Origin: Lingula anatina
Lineage: Eukaryota > Brachiopoda > Lingulata > Lingulida > Lingulidae
DNA length: 60,000 bases
Direction of reading: 5' to 3'
Assembly (NCBI RefSeq): GCF_001039355.2
Contig: NW_019775454.1
Span: forward strand, 126,001-186,000
The position numbers were made by a program, and so were the translations under genes. Shown here in pieces: positions 1-15,000 of the stretch; the first letter of the stretch is position 1; each line of letters starts with the position of its first letter. The notes under the pieces were generated by a model, which was not told where the DNA came from, did no database searches, and saw nothing but the letters and a program-made list of their open reading frames with translations.

Positions 1-3000
1 GGTGAATTTGTCATGAATCTGCTATCATCTTTTAGCTTTTAAGTTATTACATGGGGCAGATGGACATTGTGTGTGGACATTGCAATATAGTTTATTCTGA
101 AAAAGGATTATTATTAACTAATCAAAAGTCAACCATGATTTTCTGTTGGTACATTCTTCTTGAAGACACTAGGTTATGATACCAATGAACAGAATGCAGT
201 ATAGTACAGGTTTCCTATTCTCTGCACAGGGCTAATGTTAAGTTAATCTAAGAGATCATTAGGGTACCATTGGAAAGCTGTCACTGTCACACTGGCCTCT
301 CAGCTATGAAAACCATAACAGTGGTGTCAGCTGCTGAACTCTAAGGGAAATTAGCAGACCACTGAGCTGAACTTTTGAACTAAATATGAAGCAGTTTATC
401 ATAATTGTATTTCCCAGAGAGGTTTTAAGGGAGCTTGACCTACTTTAACCCTTTATCCAGTTTACCTTGGGGAAATTGATGGCTGGCCTAGTAACCCTAG
501 CTGTGCTTTGAGGCACACTGAGTCACATTGATGGTAATAGTGCAGTGGGGTTGGGCTGCCCATTTACTTGTATGTATGCATGTGATCTGCCAACCAGACA
601 TCCATAAGTGGAAGCTTTAAAGTATCAATATCCGGAGGCATAAAGTGTTGTGTTGCTCATTTTCCTACCTGACCTTTGAAGGAATTTATTTTTTTCCCTT
701 ATTTTTGGCATAGCTATTACCAGACTGTCTGTGATTTGTACACTTCCCATCTAGAGATCACATGCTCGTGACTGGGGACATCTGATTGGCCTTTCAGTTC
801 AGCCTTTTACCAAGCTGACAGATGCTTTAACTGTTTATCTCAAGGTGATTTACTATCAACATTATTTAATGCAGGTTTTGTATTCTCAAATTTGATAAAG
901 GTTTGTATGCAGGTATCCTGAAGATAGGTTCATAGAACGTGGTCTAAATTTGTTTATTGTGAAACCATGCCATGTTTCAATGTTTCTTTTGGTTTTAAAC
1001 AAAATAATCGCTTGTTAATGTCTGAAATGTATATAATAATGGCATACAAATGTTAAGGCATCTAGAGAAAAATAGAATAGATTTTTATCTTATAAACAAG
1101 ATATTCTAGCAAATTAATAATTTGATTAACACACAACACTTATCGGGTGTCTTGACGGAACTGCTCTTATTCTTATTTTGCGGTTAGGAGATAATGAGTC
1201 AGATTTCACATATCCTCTCACTAGTGGTGATGAGCAGGCTGATTACCTTTAACAGAAAGTCACAGTCTGGAATAAAAGGCATCCATATACAATTTACTCA
1301 ATTTTACAGGGTAACTGCACATAATGCAAAATTACATTCATTGTGTAGAGTTATTCACAAGGCATTGGTGCATCACTGTTTGGCCTTTCTTTCTGAGTTT
1401 AGGAAGATTTGGGTTATAGAAATCAGTGTGGTTTTGTTGTGATTTCCGACATACAGATATCCAAGATATTGTTTTGAATATTGTCTTCTTTTTAATCACC
1501 TTACATTAGAAGAGTGAAATTTGGAAAGTGTAAGCATTATAGGTCTTTCAATAGTAGATGGTATGTTAACCATGGATAAGTGTGGATGGTAACAAGTTTT
1601 GGCATAAGTATCATTCCTATTCTCAAAGGGGTCATTAGTAAATTTATCCAGCCTTGTTTTTGCTAATTTATAATCAATATCGTTTGAAAAAAGCAAAGCA
1701 AATGATGGTTTTGTTATTTTTTTCTTGGAATAATAGGAATAATAACTTGTAAGTGGCATGGAAATAAAGTACATTTATGAAAAGGTACACTGAAAAGAAC
1801 AAATTTAAAGAAGTGGCTTTATAAATAAAAATGATTTCAGGGTAATAAAAGCTATCTTCCAAGTAATTATCACTTCATATTTAACAAGGTGTTATCTGCT
1901 ATTTTGACTGATTTGCATGCTTAAGTTAAAGTGTGATAAGTAGATAGAAAACTAATTTGTTTAGAACTGCTAGTTAGCGCTGTGGCCGCTCTGACCTGCC
2001 ATGTTCACTAATGGCAGTTCAGGCAGAAACAAACAGGAAAACAGAGGTGTGGTATTTGATGGCCATTGTCACTGTAAAAACGTTAACACAATCTATGGGT
2101 CTAAAAGCACTGTACTGTGAAGAAGTGTTCCACTGGTATGTTATGTAACCTTAACAGAGGGAGATGGTTGCCAAGTGAAAGGGGAAAGAGCTCTGGTTGA
2201 CTGTTCCAACTGTGAGGTAAAGAAACTGCTTGTGAATGGCCACACAAACTGGCTTGAGCGAACGTAAGGTGGATCCTAATTTAAGTTTTTACTGTCCTGT
2301 GATCAAGAAGACTGATTTGATATGATTTGTTTTATTAGCATGTCAATTTGACTTTGGTTTTTACGTATACAAAAATTATGTGGTTGATGGACTAATTGGA
2401 TAATAATTGTATTTAAAAAGTGCTGTGTGAACTTCTCAACTTCTGGATTAAGGATAATATCTGGATGTAATGTTAGCCAAATTTGAAATTGTTATTTATA
2501 TTTGTTCAGAAATAAAATATATTTGTATTGGAAAAAGGTGAAATGAACTCTGAGAAATAAACAATATATTTTATATCTTCCTATTTAAAAATCAATTGAT
2601 CCTCTTTGAATTATTAAACAAGTGTGAATAGGTAAGTGAAATTCAAATAAAATACTTGCAAGAAGTTCAAGAATGACACGTTTTGTATAAAAAATTCCAG
2701 TCAGGTATATCTATAGAAGAAATTTGCATTTGCACAGTATTTTGTCTCAAACAGAAAGACTTAGTAGTTGAATTGAAAAGTATATTGAACATTTTGTTAT
2801 GAGTGTTGTGCTTTTGCATACTCTTTGTGGACTGTGATGTTTTATGGTTCATCTGTTACAACATTTTCATTGCTGCTGAATGATTCAGATTGCATACTGA
2901 TATGTGGTGTTTTATTTCATGTATCTGATAGTTGTGTGCATTGTTTTTTTTTATATTGGATATAAACAGTATTTTGTTTCGGAAACGAAAGACGGATTTC

Positions 3001-6000
3001 ATTTCTGCTGGTAGATCTCTCATTTTCCCAAGCATGATATCACAGATATTTGAGTAGTGTCTCCATGGAAATTGGTGAAATGTATCAGATTCCTTTAGAA
3101 AAAAAATATGATTTTATCTCAATGTAAGAACTGTAATATCCTGATTGCACAGTTGCTCTCCCTCAAGGATTCTGTTCAGCAATAGAAACTGCTGTCATAA
3201 ACAATACATATCTTTCTGACACTGGAAATTGTTATTTGCTTTAGAGTCAGCATCAATTTACCATAATTATTATGGTCATATTGAATGCTTTGTGCATTTT
3301 TGATTACTTCAGTATCTTTGTCCTGGCAGAAAATGTACCTCCATAGTGAAAGAACCTAATTTTATTGATTCAAGGTAGGGAACTACTACCATGAATAACA
3401 TGGGACGCTCAGCAAAATGTGTTGCATATAAGTGGACATAGCAAATACTTAAAGTGTTTTATTAAAAACTGTTGTATTAAAAATAATATTTTCAAAACAA
3501 ATTTCTTTGCTTGAATATAAAAAGACCAAAGTAACACTGAATTAACTGTAAAGTGATACGCACTAGTCTTTATAGTTATTTTGTCATCAGTATCTTATAC
3601 CTAATAAACTGTGCCTTCTATTAATGTTTTTTTTTACATATTGTAAGTTATGAAAGGAAAATAGATGGGTCACTCTCATTAGGCCAGCAGGAAAAACACA
3701 TTTTGGCATCTGAAGTAACTTTCAAGTTTCAGTGGCTGTTGAACATGTGATAACCCAGTAGCTGGATTGATTTATTGCCTGTAAATGTTTTCTGCTTGTC
3801 AACACCAGGGTAAATTTCTCAGAAATTTAGGGTTTCTGGGTATGCATTATTTATAGCGTGACTGTAACTATGATTCCACAGTTGCTAAGCCTGTCTCAGT
3901 CTTCTTATGAAGGTTCTATTGACATATGAATGTAGCAGGGCAAACTCACATTTTGAACAGTGTAATAACTTGCCAGGGTTCACGGGGTACAGTGTGATTT
4001 GTGGCCTTGAATATTTCTCCAAGATGACCTGTCTACACAGATCTGTGTATTCTCCTCATATGACTTTCCAACTCCATGGCGTCTGAAGTTGATGATTTAT
4101 TTACAGTACGTTTGCATTTGTCTTTGGCAACCCTTATTTATTAGGGTGAAGACGGAAACTGTTTTAGTTATGGATGGGGAGAGCTTATCATTTTGGCTAA
4201 GGCATACCATATCTTTGGAATGTTTATGAATACATAGCTCATAAAGTACTAGATATGAACACCTTATAAATATGGCATTAGTGGTGCCGAGTATTCAGAT
4301 CTGAGATGTGCAGACTTTGATTGTTGATGTCCAAGCTGGAAAAGCTGACAACTGCAACAGCTTGATGTGTATGTAGCATATAATAAGTTCCTGAAGAAAT
4401 TGAACTTGTAAACATCTTGGAATGTGGATGGGTTTATAAGGAGGACCCTTTTGATTACTTTAGAGCATGACCATACATTAATGATGTTTATAAACTTCTA
4501 CTCCATTGTCAACAGGTTGTACTGTCACCCCAGTCCAAGGATTGTTGAATAATTTTGTCACTTCTTCTGTAAGATATGACTACAAAGCTATAAAATCCAT
4601 GTCAAAGTTTTCAATATATCATCTTTTTACATACCTACATTAAAGGGAGAAAGGTTTACTGTTTCTATCAAATAAATTTAAGCCAAAATGCAAAATGGAT
4701 ATTAAAGACTATGGTTCTGATGACCCCACATTGACCTTTCTGGTTTGAAAACACTGACAGGTGAGACCAGGTATTTTATAGCCTCCCTGTCTGTATACTT
4801 TTGATGATTGATATCTCAAAAATAATTTATGTCATTTGTTTTCATTTTATTATCTTTCCGGGTCATTTGGTAAGAGAAACATCAACTGTTGTGTGTCCTA
4901 CTCTATTTCTTTCTGCTGTGATGATGTGTCCCAAGACCTACTAGCTGTTCATGGGTCAGACGGGGAGAAGTAAAGAGTTTATGTTCACAGAGAGGAACAG
5001 TCTGTATAGTTGTATTGTTAGAAACCTTATTTAAGAAATTATTATATATAATAATGGACATACTTTATTGAATTGGGTGGTGAAATGCGAAAAGGAGTCC
5101 TCTGAAATATTACGCCATAGCCCCATGGTAGTAAGCAAAACACCTAGAGGAAGTGCTGTAATATCTGTATCTCAGATCAAATGGGGGAGTTCCCCGATTA
5201 CATAAGCCACATCTGCACTCTGGCAGCTGTAAAGTCCACATATGTCATGCAGCAGGTAGATGGATGGCCTGTTAACTATGCTTTCAACTCAATGACTTGC
5301 ATTTTATAACAGGAATATGTAAATGACCTGGGCTCAGTTTGTAAAAGGTGGAAAAGGATCAGGTAGTACATAAGAGATATTGTACACATTGTTATCTTGT
5401 TGATATCTCAGTGAAAAAGTACAAAAAACAATTTTTTTTTCTCTTAAACAACTCGGTGAAAATTGATGTAAAATGTTTTCCTCTGAAATGTTATGTACCT
5501 CTTAAAGACTAAAAGTGGTAAAATATTTGCATGGGACGCACAGGTCGACAGAAGTTATTTATGCATGTGTAAAAGTCTGTTGTGGTTTCATATCCCCCAG
5601 TGCCAATATAGTAATGGGCCTATTCTGATATAACCTTTTCATGAGTGATGTCGATACTGCATATAGGACGCTAGCGCAGCATTTCCCGGGATGAATTTGC
5701 CTGATGCCATTGATTTTACTGAACAATTATGCGCACCCAAGTGCCACCCGAGTTAAAAGGGTTTCATTGATTTGGGAGAGAAGATAAGTAGGCAACAGTG
5801 ACAACAAGTCAGTCATTAGTTTGACCATGGGTGAATCTTTGCAGGTGGTTTGTTTTTGAAAATAACAGCTGTAAATCGGTGAAATATTTTCAAAGCTAAA
5901 CCTATTTATATCCATGTTTGATGAGTGAATGAGTCCAAATATTCTCAAGCTTTTTGTTGAAAATAAATTTAAAGAACTAGTGAATATATTTTAGGTGGAT

Positions 6001-9000
6001 AGTGTAGATATCATAGATATTCAGTTAATTATATTATTCTTGGTGTGGAAAGGGTTAAAGCAAAATGGCCGCAGAGGCTGTATTCAAGGGAACCTAGCCT
6101 GCAGTATAAACAAGCCCATCTGATGTGAAGCCTTTTATGATGCAGGAATTTGATTAGCCCGTAGCCAGGTAATATTACTGCAGTATATGTCAGTGTGGAG
6201 ATCACATTGATAGCAGGTATGTGGTCATGGTGAGTTGACTGCCACTCTGCCATGCTGAGTAGTTCCCTGGTATGTTATACAGGACTTGCCATGGCAGGTA
6301 GAGGGACTGGCAGGATGCCCAGTTCACAGCCTGCCAGTGCTCAGGGCGGGCCTTAGATTCTTCAATATGGAAAACATTGGAACCAGGTTTCTAGATAACA
6401 GACAGTGGTGCACGTAGTAATTGTTTTGGCACTGAAGCAGATTGTTGAGTCTATGAGTTAATGTTTTTGGGGTGATGAACTTTGTACTTTTGGACTGATT
6501 TCTTGCTCTGTTTTTGTGAACAGGTTTTTAAATTTACACAGGAGAAAATATGATGGCATTTTTTTTTTGACATTTTTCCCTATCTGTCATTACATGGCAA
6601 GCTTTTTAGTGATCAGAACACCCAAGAAAAGAAACTGCAGTTTTTCAGAAATGCTAACATGTAAGGAAAGAAAATGTATAATAGAAAAAATCCTTTATTT
6701 CTCTAATTTATGCTGAGAAGAAAGCACTTAGATGTATAGTCCCTTTACTACCTGTAGCCCTTTTACAGTGTCTGTATTGCTTTGTTTTTGAAAGGTTCTC
6801 CAAACTGGCAGGATAAGAGCAGAACATATTATCTTCATGATACAGGTGAATATTTCCAATATTCTGGTTATATGGACTGGGTCCCAAGTCTGGCCCATGT
6901 GTCTGTCTGTTCATGTGCCTGCTGGATGTGTGCAAAGTCTGCAGGAGAGCTCCAGGCTGCAGTATGTGATCATGATAACAGTTGACCTCCAGACACAAAG
7001 ACATTTGAAACAGGCACTTGTAGGTGAAATAGGAGAAACTGCATTAGCAGGACTGTGTTCAGGCTTACTTTGTGTACAGGGGAAATTTTTTTATGTGAGT
7101 TGACTATGAACAAAGGTTCGTAAATGTTGCTATCATTTGTAATGTCAGATAGCCATTAATACCTATTCGATTCACCAGTGGGGCATTAAAGGAACTTATG
7201 GATATAGTGAATGGAAATCATCTGAGAAAATGGAAATCATCTGAAAATAAGGCCTTTTGGCACTGTGTGTCACTAGAAAAATTTGAGAATATGTGTGAGG
7301 TGTGTTTAACTTTTTAGCAATAAAGGGTGAAACTGCATGCACTGAGAATATTTTAAGAAGGCAATACAAAAGTGACACCCAAAACATGGTGAATTTGTAC
7401 TGTGATATAGTAGACTGTTTTGGATAGAACTTAAAGAAGAGAATGACAAAAAAAAAAATATCTGTAGACAAATTCTGTCAGCTTTAATTTGCTGCTGCCG
7501 GTACTTAACTCACTGGTCTGCCACTATTTTTGACCCCTTCAAACCTCACAGAACTAACTTGCTAGTATTAATAAGTCACAGAACTTTGGGCTATCTTGAA
7601 TCATTTCCATTGGTGTTAATTTTTCCACACTTGAGTGTCGGCTTGGATCCACATTGAATGTGGAGTGTAAACAGAAGTCTGTGATAAGTGTAAATTGTGC
7701 CTGGGATTTGAGTTTGTCAAAGGTATCTCTGTGTTATCAAATTGACTTTGTAGATCTGCTGTATTAAGAGTCATCCTGATATCACTTTTATATTAAGATT
7801 GATGGATTCGGAGTTAAAAGAAAAATGAAATTATGGGGGTGACACCCACAATTTCATTGTGCTTGTTACAGCAGGAGGTCTATCAGTTTCTTGTAAATTA
7901 ACACCCAACCATTCTATTACAAAGATTGCCTGGGGTTCAGTTTTGAAATACCAACAGTATTTTGTGGGAGGTTTGTTCACGTTGCATATACCTGAAACTA
8001 GGTGCTGTCAAGAAAGTGGGTTCCAGAAGAAATATTGAATTATGAGGGATCAATTATGAATATATATATAATATAGTTTTTTTTTACTCAGCTGAGGAGA
8101 CCACCTCAATAAATACTCAATCTAAGAGGCCACATATATTTCATAACCTTGATAAGGCCTTAATTGAACTTTTTTTCGTGAGCAGATAAGATATATTTTG
8201 AACTGTGACTGATGCTCTGTGTAGGAAGTTATCAGTATGTTGGTTATCTATATGGTGGGATCAGTGAGGGTACAGGTAAATAACTACCTGGACCCAATAA
8301 GGATGGGGAGACTGATCTGAGCCAGAGTATAGGTGTAAGTAGAGACTGCAAGTTTGGTCATGAATTTTCCTTTTCGCACAGACTTTGCTATGCAGGCCTG
8401 CCTGACTACCACACATGATTATGAGCATTACCGATGTTCTACACGTGAAACGATTTCGTACACAATCACTGATATTCCACATTATTATACCAATATTTTT
8501 CTGCACATAAATGCAGGTGGATTATGTGGGTAATAAGTTTGTGAATATATTAGTCAGCATTTCTGTACATGTGATATATATATATGTGGAAAAAGAAAGA
8601 AGAATAATAAAGTCCTGGCTTCTTATCAATTAATATAATAAAATCTGGATGTCTTCATTTGATTGGTATCTTCTTCAATCTACAATAAAATAATTGGTTA
8701 GCAGTTACCTTTGGATATTACCCTATTTTTCTTTGCCCCTGAATTTTTTATCTCTTGTTTTCATTGCAGTTTTTCCTCCTTTGAAGAACTTATTTTTTTC
8801 TATAAGGAAAACAGAAGTGCTTGATTTTGTTGTTAAATAATAATAATATCCCTAGGGATTGAATTGGAAGCTAGAGGAGGGTCAGGTTTTCCTCTAAAGT
8901 ATTTTTGGTTCCCTTTGTGGTCAGATTTTCTTGAAAACTGGAAAATTTTACTGAGGCACTACACAGGATTCCATTAGTATGCTGTTTGCAGGCAAGGATG

Positions 9001-11850
9001 AATAAAGTCCTAGTTGCCATACTGCAGAGCCCTTGTAAGCAATACCAAGCCAACCTTATGGGTGGATATAATACTTGGCTGTGTCCCTGAATGACCTGAT
9101 TTGCTCTACTCAGTTTTGGCTATGTTTTAATTTAAACAGTTGGAAGCCCTTTGATGTGGCCATTACTAAATAATGGCAATGAAATATAGGATAGAAATCA
9201 ATGAGCAACCAATAAAAAGCTCAGATCAGGTTCTTATTCTTATTAGATATTTTTACTATTGAAGAACGTAACATTGTTAGATGATAAATTAACTGCAGTG
9301 GTCCTTATGTTTATTTTAAAATTATTATTTTTGTTAATTCTGTCAGGTCAATATTAAATATTTTAAATATAAAAGAGTTTTAAAAAAGTTGTATATGATT
9401 AATAGACTGAGTGACATGAGGATGTCCTGGAATGCCCACATAATTGACTGTCTGATTGGTTCATAATGAAACATGAAGAACAGTTAATATTATGATAAAG
9501 TCTCTTTGTTTATGTGTAATCCAGATATTGCATGTGAAACCTGTTGTAAGTGAATGCTAATTGGATTAAATAAGTGCCAATTAGGCAAAATGAGAAGTGT
9601 ACTAGTAAACCAGGCGAAGAAAAAGGCCTATAGAAATAGGTTGAAAACTGAGAGGATTTGGAGTAATAAAGCTTAGGATCAACTACTTCATTATTGATTT
9701 GGCGAATGTTTACTATGTCTTTGTATGTCTTTTGCATGTTCTAAATAATCTGGCCCCTACCATATATTTATCATTAAGATTGTCTACACTGGCTACATTC
9801 AGTTTGCTTAAATCACGTGTTGTTATTTCAAGGTCAGTGTGTTTGTATTTGTCCATTTAAGGAATGTTTAATTTGAGTTTACTTGTTTTCTTTCATTTCA
9901 TATTTATATATTTATTTATTTATTTAGTATTAATACAGTTAAACATAAGGCTATGACCCCACAATTGAACAGTGAACCATAATTAATAGCAATATGCCAT
10001 TGAATATTATGTCTTGGCAGCATTTTGAAAAAATCAAACATATTTCAAGGAAATGTTGACTCAGCATTGATATAATTGCAGTGTGCTTCTTGAAGAATTT
10101 GCACTCTCTTCACATATTCTGTGCTGGACTCTCTTTAAAATGAATTATCTTGTTGCCAAGTAGCCAAAACAACTCTAGCCAAACCAAAAAGCTGAATTAA
10201 ATCAATAGTTTGATTAAAAAAAAAAAAAACAGTAAGAAAGTTGAGCTATTGAAGTATTCTTCATCCACTGAAAATACACATTTTGGTTAAAATTTACTTT
10301 GGTAGAGTGAGTCCAGGCGTAAAAGCTTAATAATGGTAATTAAAAACACCGACATCAGATTAAGAAAAAGGGTAAATTAGCATAGTTTCTGTCTAGACTT
10401 TAATGTCATATTTATCCTTTCTTTATGCAGTTAAAAGCTAGCACATTCTGTTGGGTAGGAGCTCCACTGTTCAGTGTGAGACGGAGGGACCCGTATTAAG
10501 TGTAGTAATAGTATTGAGAAATGTAATTGGTTCCCAAGTTCAGAGAAAAAAGTTCCATCTGTGTAGTATTGACATACTGTCTGTGACATATCTGGAAGGT
10601 AGATGGAAAGTATATCTTCCATTAACCAATTTGGGTTTGTAAAATGTCAAAGGAAGCCATGTGCATAAACACTGATTTGTGTATTAGTGCTAAGTCTTCT
10701 GTCCATTGCTCATTATTCTGCAATTTAAGGAATTTGTGAATGGCTTTGTAGACTGCAATCCCATAATATATATATTTTTTGTTTGTAAGTTTGGTCAAGA
10801 TGTACTGGTAAAAATGTGTACTGATTGAGATAAGAGCCATTAAAGTAGCTCATGGCTGGCGCATGCATTGTCAGCTCACCTACCACAATGTGCACTGTGC
10901 TGGTCTATCATGGCTGCCTGACCGTCATCAAACATGCTTGATAATGCTGATTGAAGTCTGTTAAATCATTCTGTTACCTAATCATCTTTCCATCAATCCT
11001 AATTGATTTTGCATTCAATCCTTGGTCTGTGGCTTTGAAAGAGCCATTGTTACGCCATACAGTGCTTCTTTTGACAGAAATGAAAAGGACATGGAAAGGT
11101 AGTGATTGCCTCCATTCAAAACCGGCACCAAGCACATGTTTTATGCACAGTTACGCAAATATCCATGAATGGAATAGTTATAAATATTTACTTGGGCCTT
11201 AGCAAAGGGTCTGGCAGTGATATCATTCATCCTTGACAATGGTGAAAAGAATTTGAGTTGGATGATGACGTAATAAAAACCACAAATAGGATGAATGTAC
11301 AACTTAGTCATGGTTGTAAATAATTCAATTTACGAATTGCTGTGTCTGTTCTTTTTTGCGGCTTTAATATGTGGTATATACCTTGACATTTAACTTAAAC
11401 CAGTCTAGACACTGACAATCTAGCCTACAGATTTTCTTTTCAACCTTCAAATTGGATAATTCTGTATATGTGTGATGGAAGCCATGGTTACCTATTTGCT
11501 AGTTCATTATTATCACTGGGTCATCATAACTCTGTAGGAGGTCATTTCATATACGTTAATTTCTGTCACAGACTTTCCATGGACGTAGCAAGCTATTTGC
11601 CAGGGGTTCGAGCTCCATGTGACATTTATCACTAGTGTCATTAGTGCTTGGAAGATGAGACAACTTCCTGGCTGAACTAGGGTTTAGTTAAAGTAACAGG
11701 TATCTGTCTGTCTCTGATCTGGGGTTTTAGTTGAAGTAACTGATCAATCACTCGGTATCAATTCTCTGAGAGAGCATGAGCCATATCAAAGAGAAATGAA
11801 GACTGTTAAAGTAGCAGGCTTTTAATGAACACTCTTTTGTGGTTTTGCAG
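1..11850 (+). other. 5' flank: 3' part of KDM3 intron 1
   Basis: There is no convincing exon here. The first visible exon begins in phase 0 at a residue corresponding to about position 55 of human JMJD1C, so one upstream exon coding for roughly 50 residues is expected. I could not find it; it may lie before base 1 or be too short to recognise. The stretch is AT-rich, its open frames are short and unlike known proteins, and it holds only small repeats: an A14 run at 10216, a TTTA/TA tract near 9899-9927, and a 19-bp tandem pair at 7211. It contains no CpG-rich promoter-like island. Confidence 0.6.
7211..7248. repeat. 19-bp tandem duplication (two copies)
   Basis: The unit ATGGAAATCATCTGAGAAA is followed directly by a near-identical copy. 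It is non-coding and lies inside intron 1. It looks like a local slippage duplication. Confidence 0.7.
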
Positions 11851-12006
11851 GTACAGGTTGAGTTTGATGATATTCCCTGGGAGCGACGAGAGTGGATTCG
11901 TGTGCACGACATCTTTCAAGTCTTTCTGGTCGAGTCTTCATTGGTGTGGGCTCTGCGTCAAGATCCTACGAAGAATCGTGGAGGGAAAGTTTACTGGCCT
12001 GCATTG
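11851..12006 (+). CDS. KDM3: KDM3 exon e1: start of N-terminal domain
   Basis: Codes residues 1-52, in phase 0 at both ends, after a TTTTGCAG acceptor and before GTAAGT. It contains [20 protein letters not shown] and [15 protein letters not shown], ending in VYWPAL. This matches the KDM3 N-terminal block (in human JMJD1C, VEFDDLEWDKREWVKVY, FLVEYHLIWAKRNDP and WPALTF). The ATG at 11839 lies in the intron just before the acceptor and is not proposed as the start, because the family has about 50 residues upstream of this block. Confidence 0.95.
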
Positions 12007-15000
12007 GTAAGTAGAATATTCTGATATTGAATGTTGCTTGAACACATACAAAGTCACATGATATTTTACCAATTATTTTAGGGAAAGAAGTTGAAGATCA
12101 ATTATTAATGTAAACCTGTACAATATCATTATTCTTTTGATGTTGAATAGATGGTTTTGTTTCCTACTATCTCTTTTGTTTTTCTAAGGTAAGCTTCAGT
12201 ACTTCTTGCTTTGTGTGTCCAATAAAGATTGGCTGATGTCATTATAGAATGAACTGATTTAAGCTTGCTGTAGTTCACAGATGTCATGCCAGGAAAAAAA
12301 GCACTGAAATGTGAGATTTTCACATTAGTATTCATTTATTCAGGTGGAATTTCATGTGTTAGATGTTTTGGGCTTGTTATGCATATTCCAACTGCATATC
12401 ACCTTCTGGTATTTTAGATTTTCAGAAATTCCTTGAATAGCTCAGAAAGAGTAAAAGTCATATTGATCAGCCCTCAACCCCTAGAGACAGGATACAATTT
12501 TACAGCTACTGCAACTTGAGTTATAAATGTCTGCCTTATCATACTGCTCCAACAAATTCAATTGCTTCTAGTTTGACTGATTTATCCTATCCCCAGTTTC
12601 ATAGCTTTGTAATTTCTAGAGCTATTGTGTTTCCAGTGCTGTTGTTCCCGGGGTGAAGCCAAGTGATCGATAACTTTAATTTGTACCCAAAAGGAATGCA
12701 AGGCAGCATTGATTGTACGCAGAAATCAATAAGTTTATATTCAGCTACTAATGTTCGGGAGAATGATATTAACTGTGTTTAATTTTGCATGATTTTAGTT
12801 CCTAGTAATGGTTTGCTAATGAATAGCTGGCAGTTGGAGATGAGGGATATATTTTTTTTTAAGTGAGTGACCTTGATCTCATGTTCATAGAGCCAGTTAT
12901 CACTTTCACGCACGTACATCTGTATCAGAGACTGACTAAAAGAAAGAAAGAAAACATCAGCCAGTCTGCCTCTTTCACTTTATTATGATCAATATGTTTT
13001 GACTTATGCACGCATGAGAAACAATTTTACCTCAAAGGTGGAAGCAATTCCCATTTTCACTGTTGTACCTTGCAGGTGTCTAAACAAAACACCTTCACTT
13101 TGAATAAGATTTTTTTCCACCTCTCTGCGGGTTCCATCTTTTGTTGCTTTTTTATCATCGGGTAATGTGTTGTTGTGCATTGAACCCACCTGATCTTTCA
13201 GTCTGTTTATAAGCGGGGCTGTTTCAAAGTCTGTTGCTGTAGGCATATTGGGGGATGACAATTGTAGGGAACATGCATAGTCGTACTTGCTCCAGTAGGA
13301 TGGGATGCGGTCAACCATAGGTAATGAAATTTTTACCAGAGTCTGAGCATATTAACCGTCTTTGTATTGCGATCACTGCAGTAGCGGCAGGGCTTAAGTA
13401 AACATGTTCAGATCAATATATCGTGCACAGAAGTGCAAGGAACCCTTCCTGTGGGCTAAGATAAAGTTCTAATCAGATAGGCTGGCTCTGCCAGACACTA
13501 TCTACACAGTTTTGGATTGGACTCCGAGGCAGTAAGTATAAAACAATCACATTAGGCTAATCTGGGAAAGCATTGATTGTAGTAGTGAAATGCTAGTGGA
13601 GTTGCTTTGGGAGTGAGGTACACGAGTATTCTTTGGTTATTAGGGAGCTGAGAAGAATACTGATGATTTGACCGGTAATTGTATTGCTGATGTCTGCCAC
13701 CACTTTCCAAGATTTCAGAAAAGCACTCAGCACGATGGCTGAAATTTAATCTAGGTAGTTTTTTTACCAATGCGTGCCCCTGCCTCCCACAATTTCACAA
13801 GGGACTGTTAATGCTCAGTATTTTTTTCGAAACAACCCATTTGAGGCGAAGGTTGTTGTTTCTTTTGAACATTACCGTTGTAATGCAACCCAGTCCCATT
13901 GCGTCAACGCAGTCGTGATCCAATTTGATATAGTAAAGCATAAGCCTGGCCTTTCCAGCTTGAATCAATAATCCATTACTGAATAAGACAGTGAACAATG
14001 ATGGTCTTTCTTATGCCAATAAGACAGAGTTTGAACAAATACATTGAGGCCACTACTTTCACGTCAGTCGAGCGGAAATATTTTGGTAAGGGATTTTGAA
14101 AAGTCTGTTGACACAAGCTCGTGGTCGTTACTTTTATTTGCAGCATAATATACATCTCGGGCTCGCCAAGGCATGAAAACTGGATGTGTTTGTGATGAAT
14201 AGCTGCAGAGACTTTGAATGCAAGTGCAAATTTCATAGGGCACATATCTGATGTGATTGAAAGGTGGGGTCACTCTGGAATGGCAGGGAGTTGGAGAGGT
14301 CAGGGGCAGGGGTCCCGTGCTGCTGTAGTTGTTTTGGTGATACGGTCTAACCCTACTTGCTGGGCCATGATAAGTTACACGAGGCTCTTTCCTTTGTTAT
14401 ATGTTTCATGATGTCATTACTGAAAAATGTATATTGCCACAACATTGATGGTTATCAAACAGATAAGATTATCTGTTTAGATGATGATGTTTTGGTTACA
14501 GTTTTTTTGTTTTGACTTGCTTAAATTTCCTTTAAGTTTTACCAATAGAGGTCAGGCAATTTGTAAAGTAACATCGCAAGCTATAAATTGTGTGACAGAT
14601 GTTCTAGAATGAGATGAAATTTTCATGCGAATCCAAGCCATTGATAAAGTCATCTCTTACAAACATTCTTTGAAAAAGAGGAAACATTCTTTTCAGATGT
14701 GGGATGAAAGTATTTGAGTAGTGTGCTGCAAGAGAAGTCCCTTTCTTTAAAGGAAAGTTTCCATTTGTAATGTCTGCTTGAAGGTCATGGGTAATCTGGG
14801 TCAGGCACTGCCTGGTATTTTTCAAGCCATGCGGTATTTATACAGGTTATTGAATCAACTCTAGAACTATGTAAACACTGCACAAATAGATGAGAAACCC
14901 CATCTGTACAGCATGTGGCTGACTGCACAGGGTTCGGTCAGCATGAAGGGCCTCTGCACTCTTATAACCTACGGATAGAAGACTAGATAGCTAAAGCTCT

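Noticed and set aside
11604-11618. GGGGTTCGAGCTCC, resembling a tRNA B box
   Set aside because: No A box at the right distance and no cloverleaf could be drawn.
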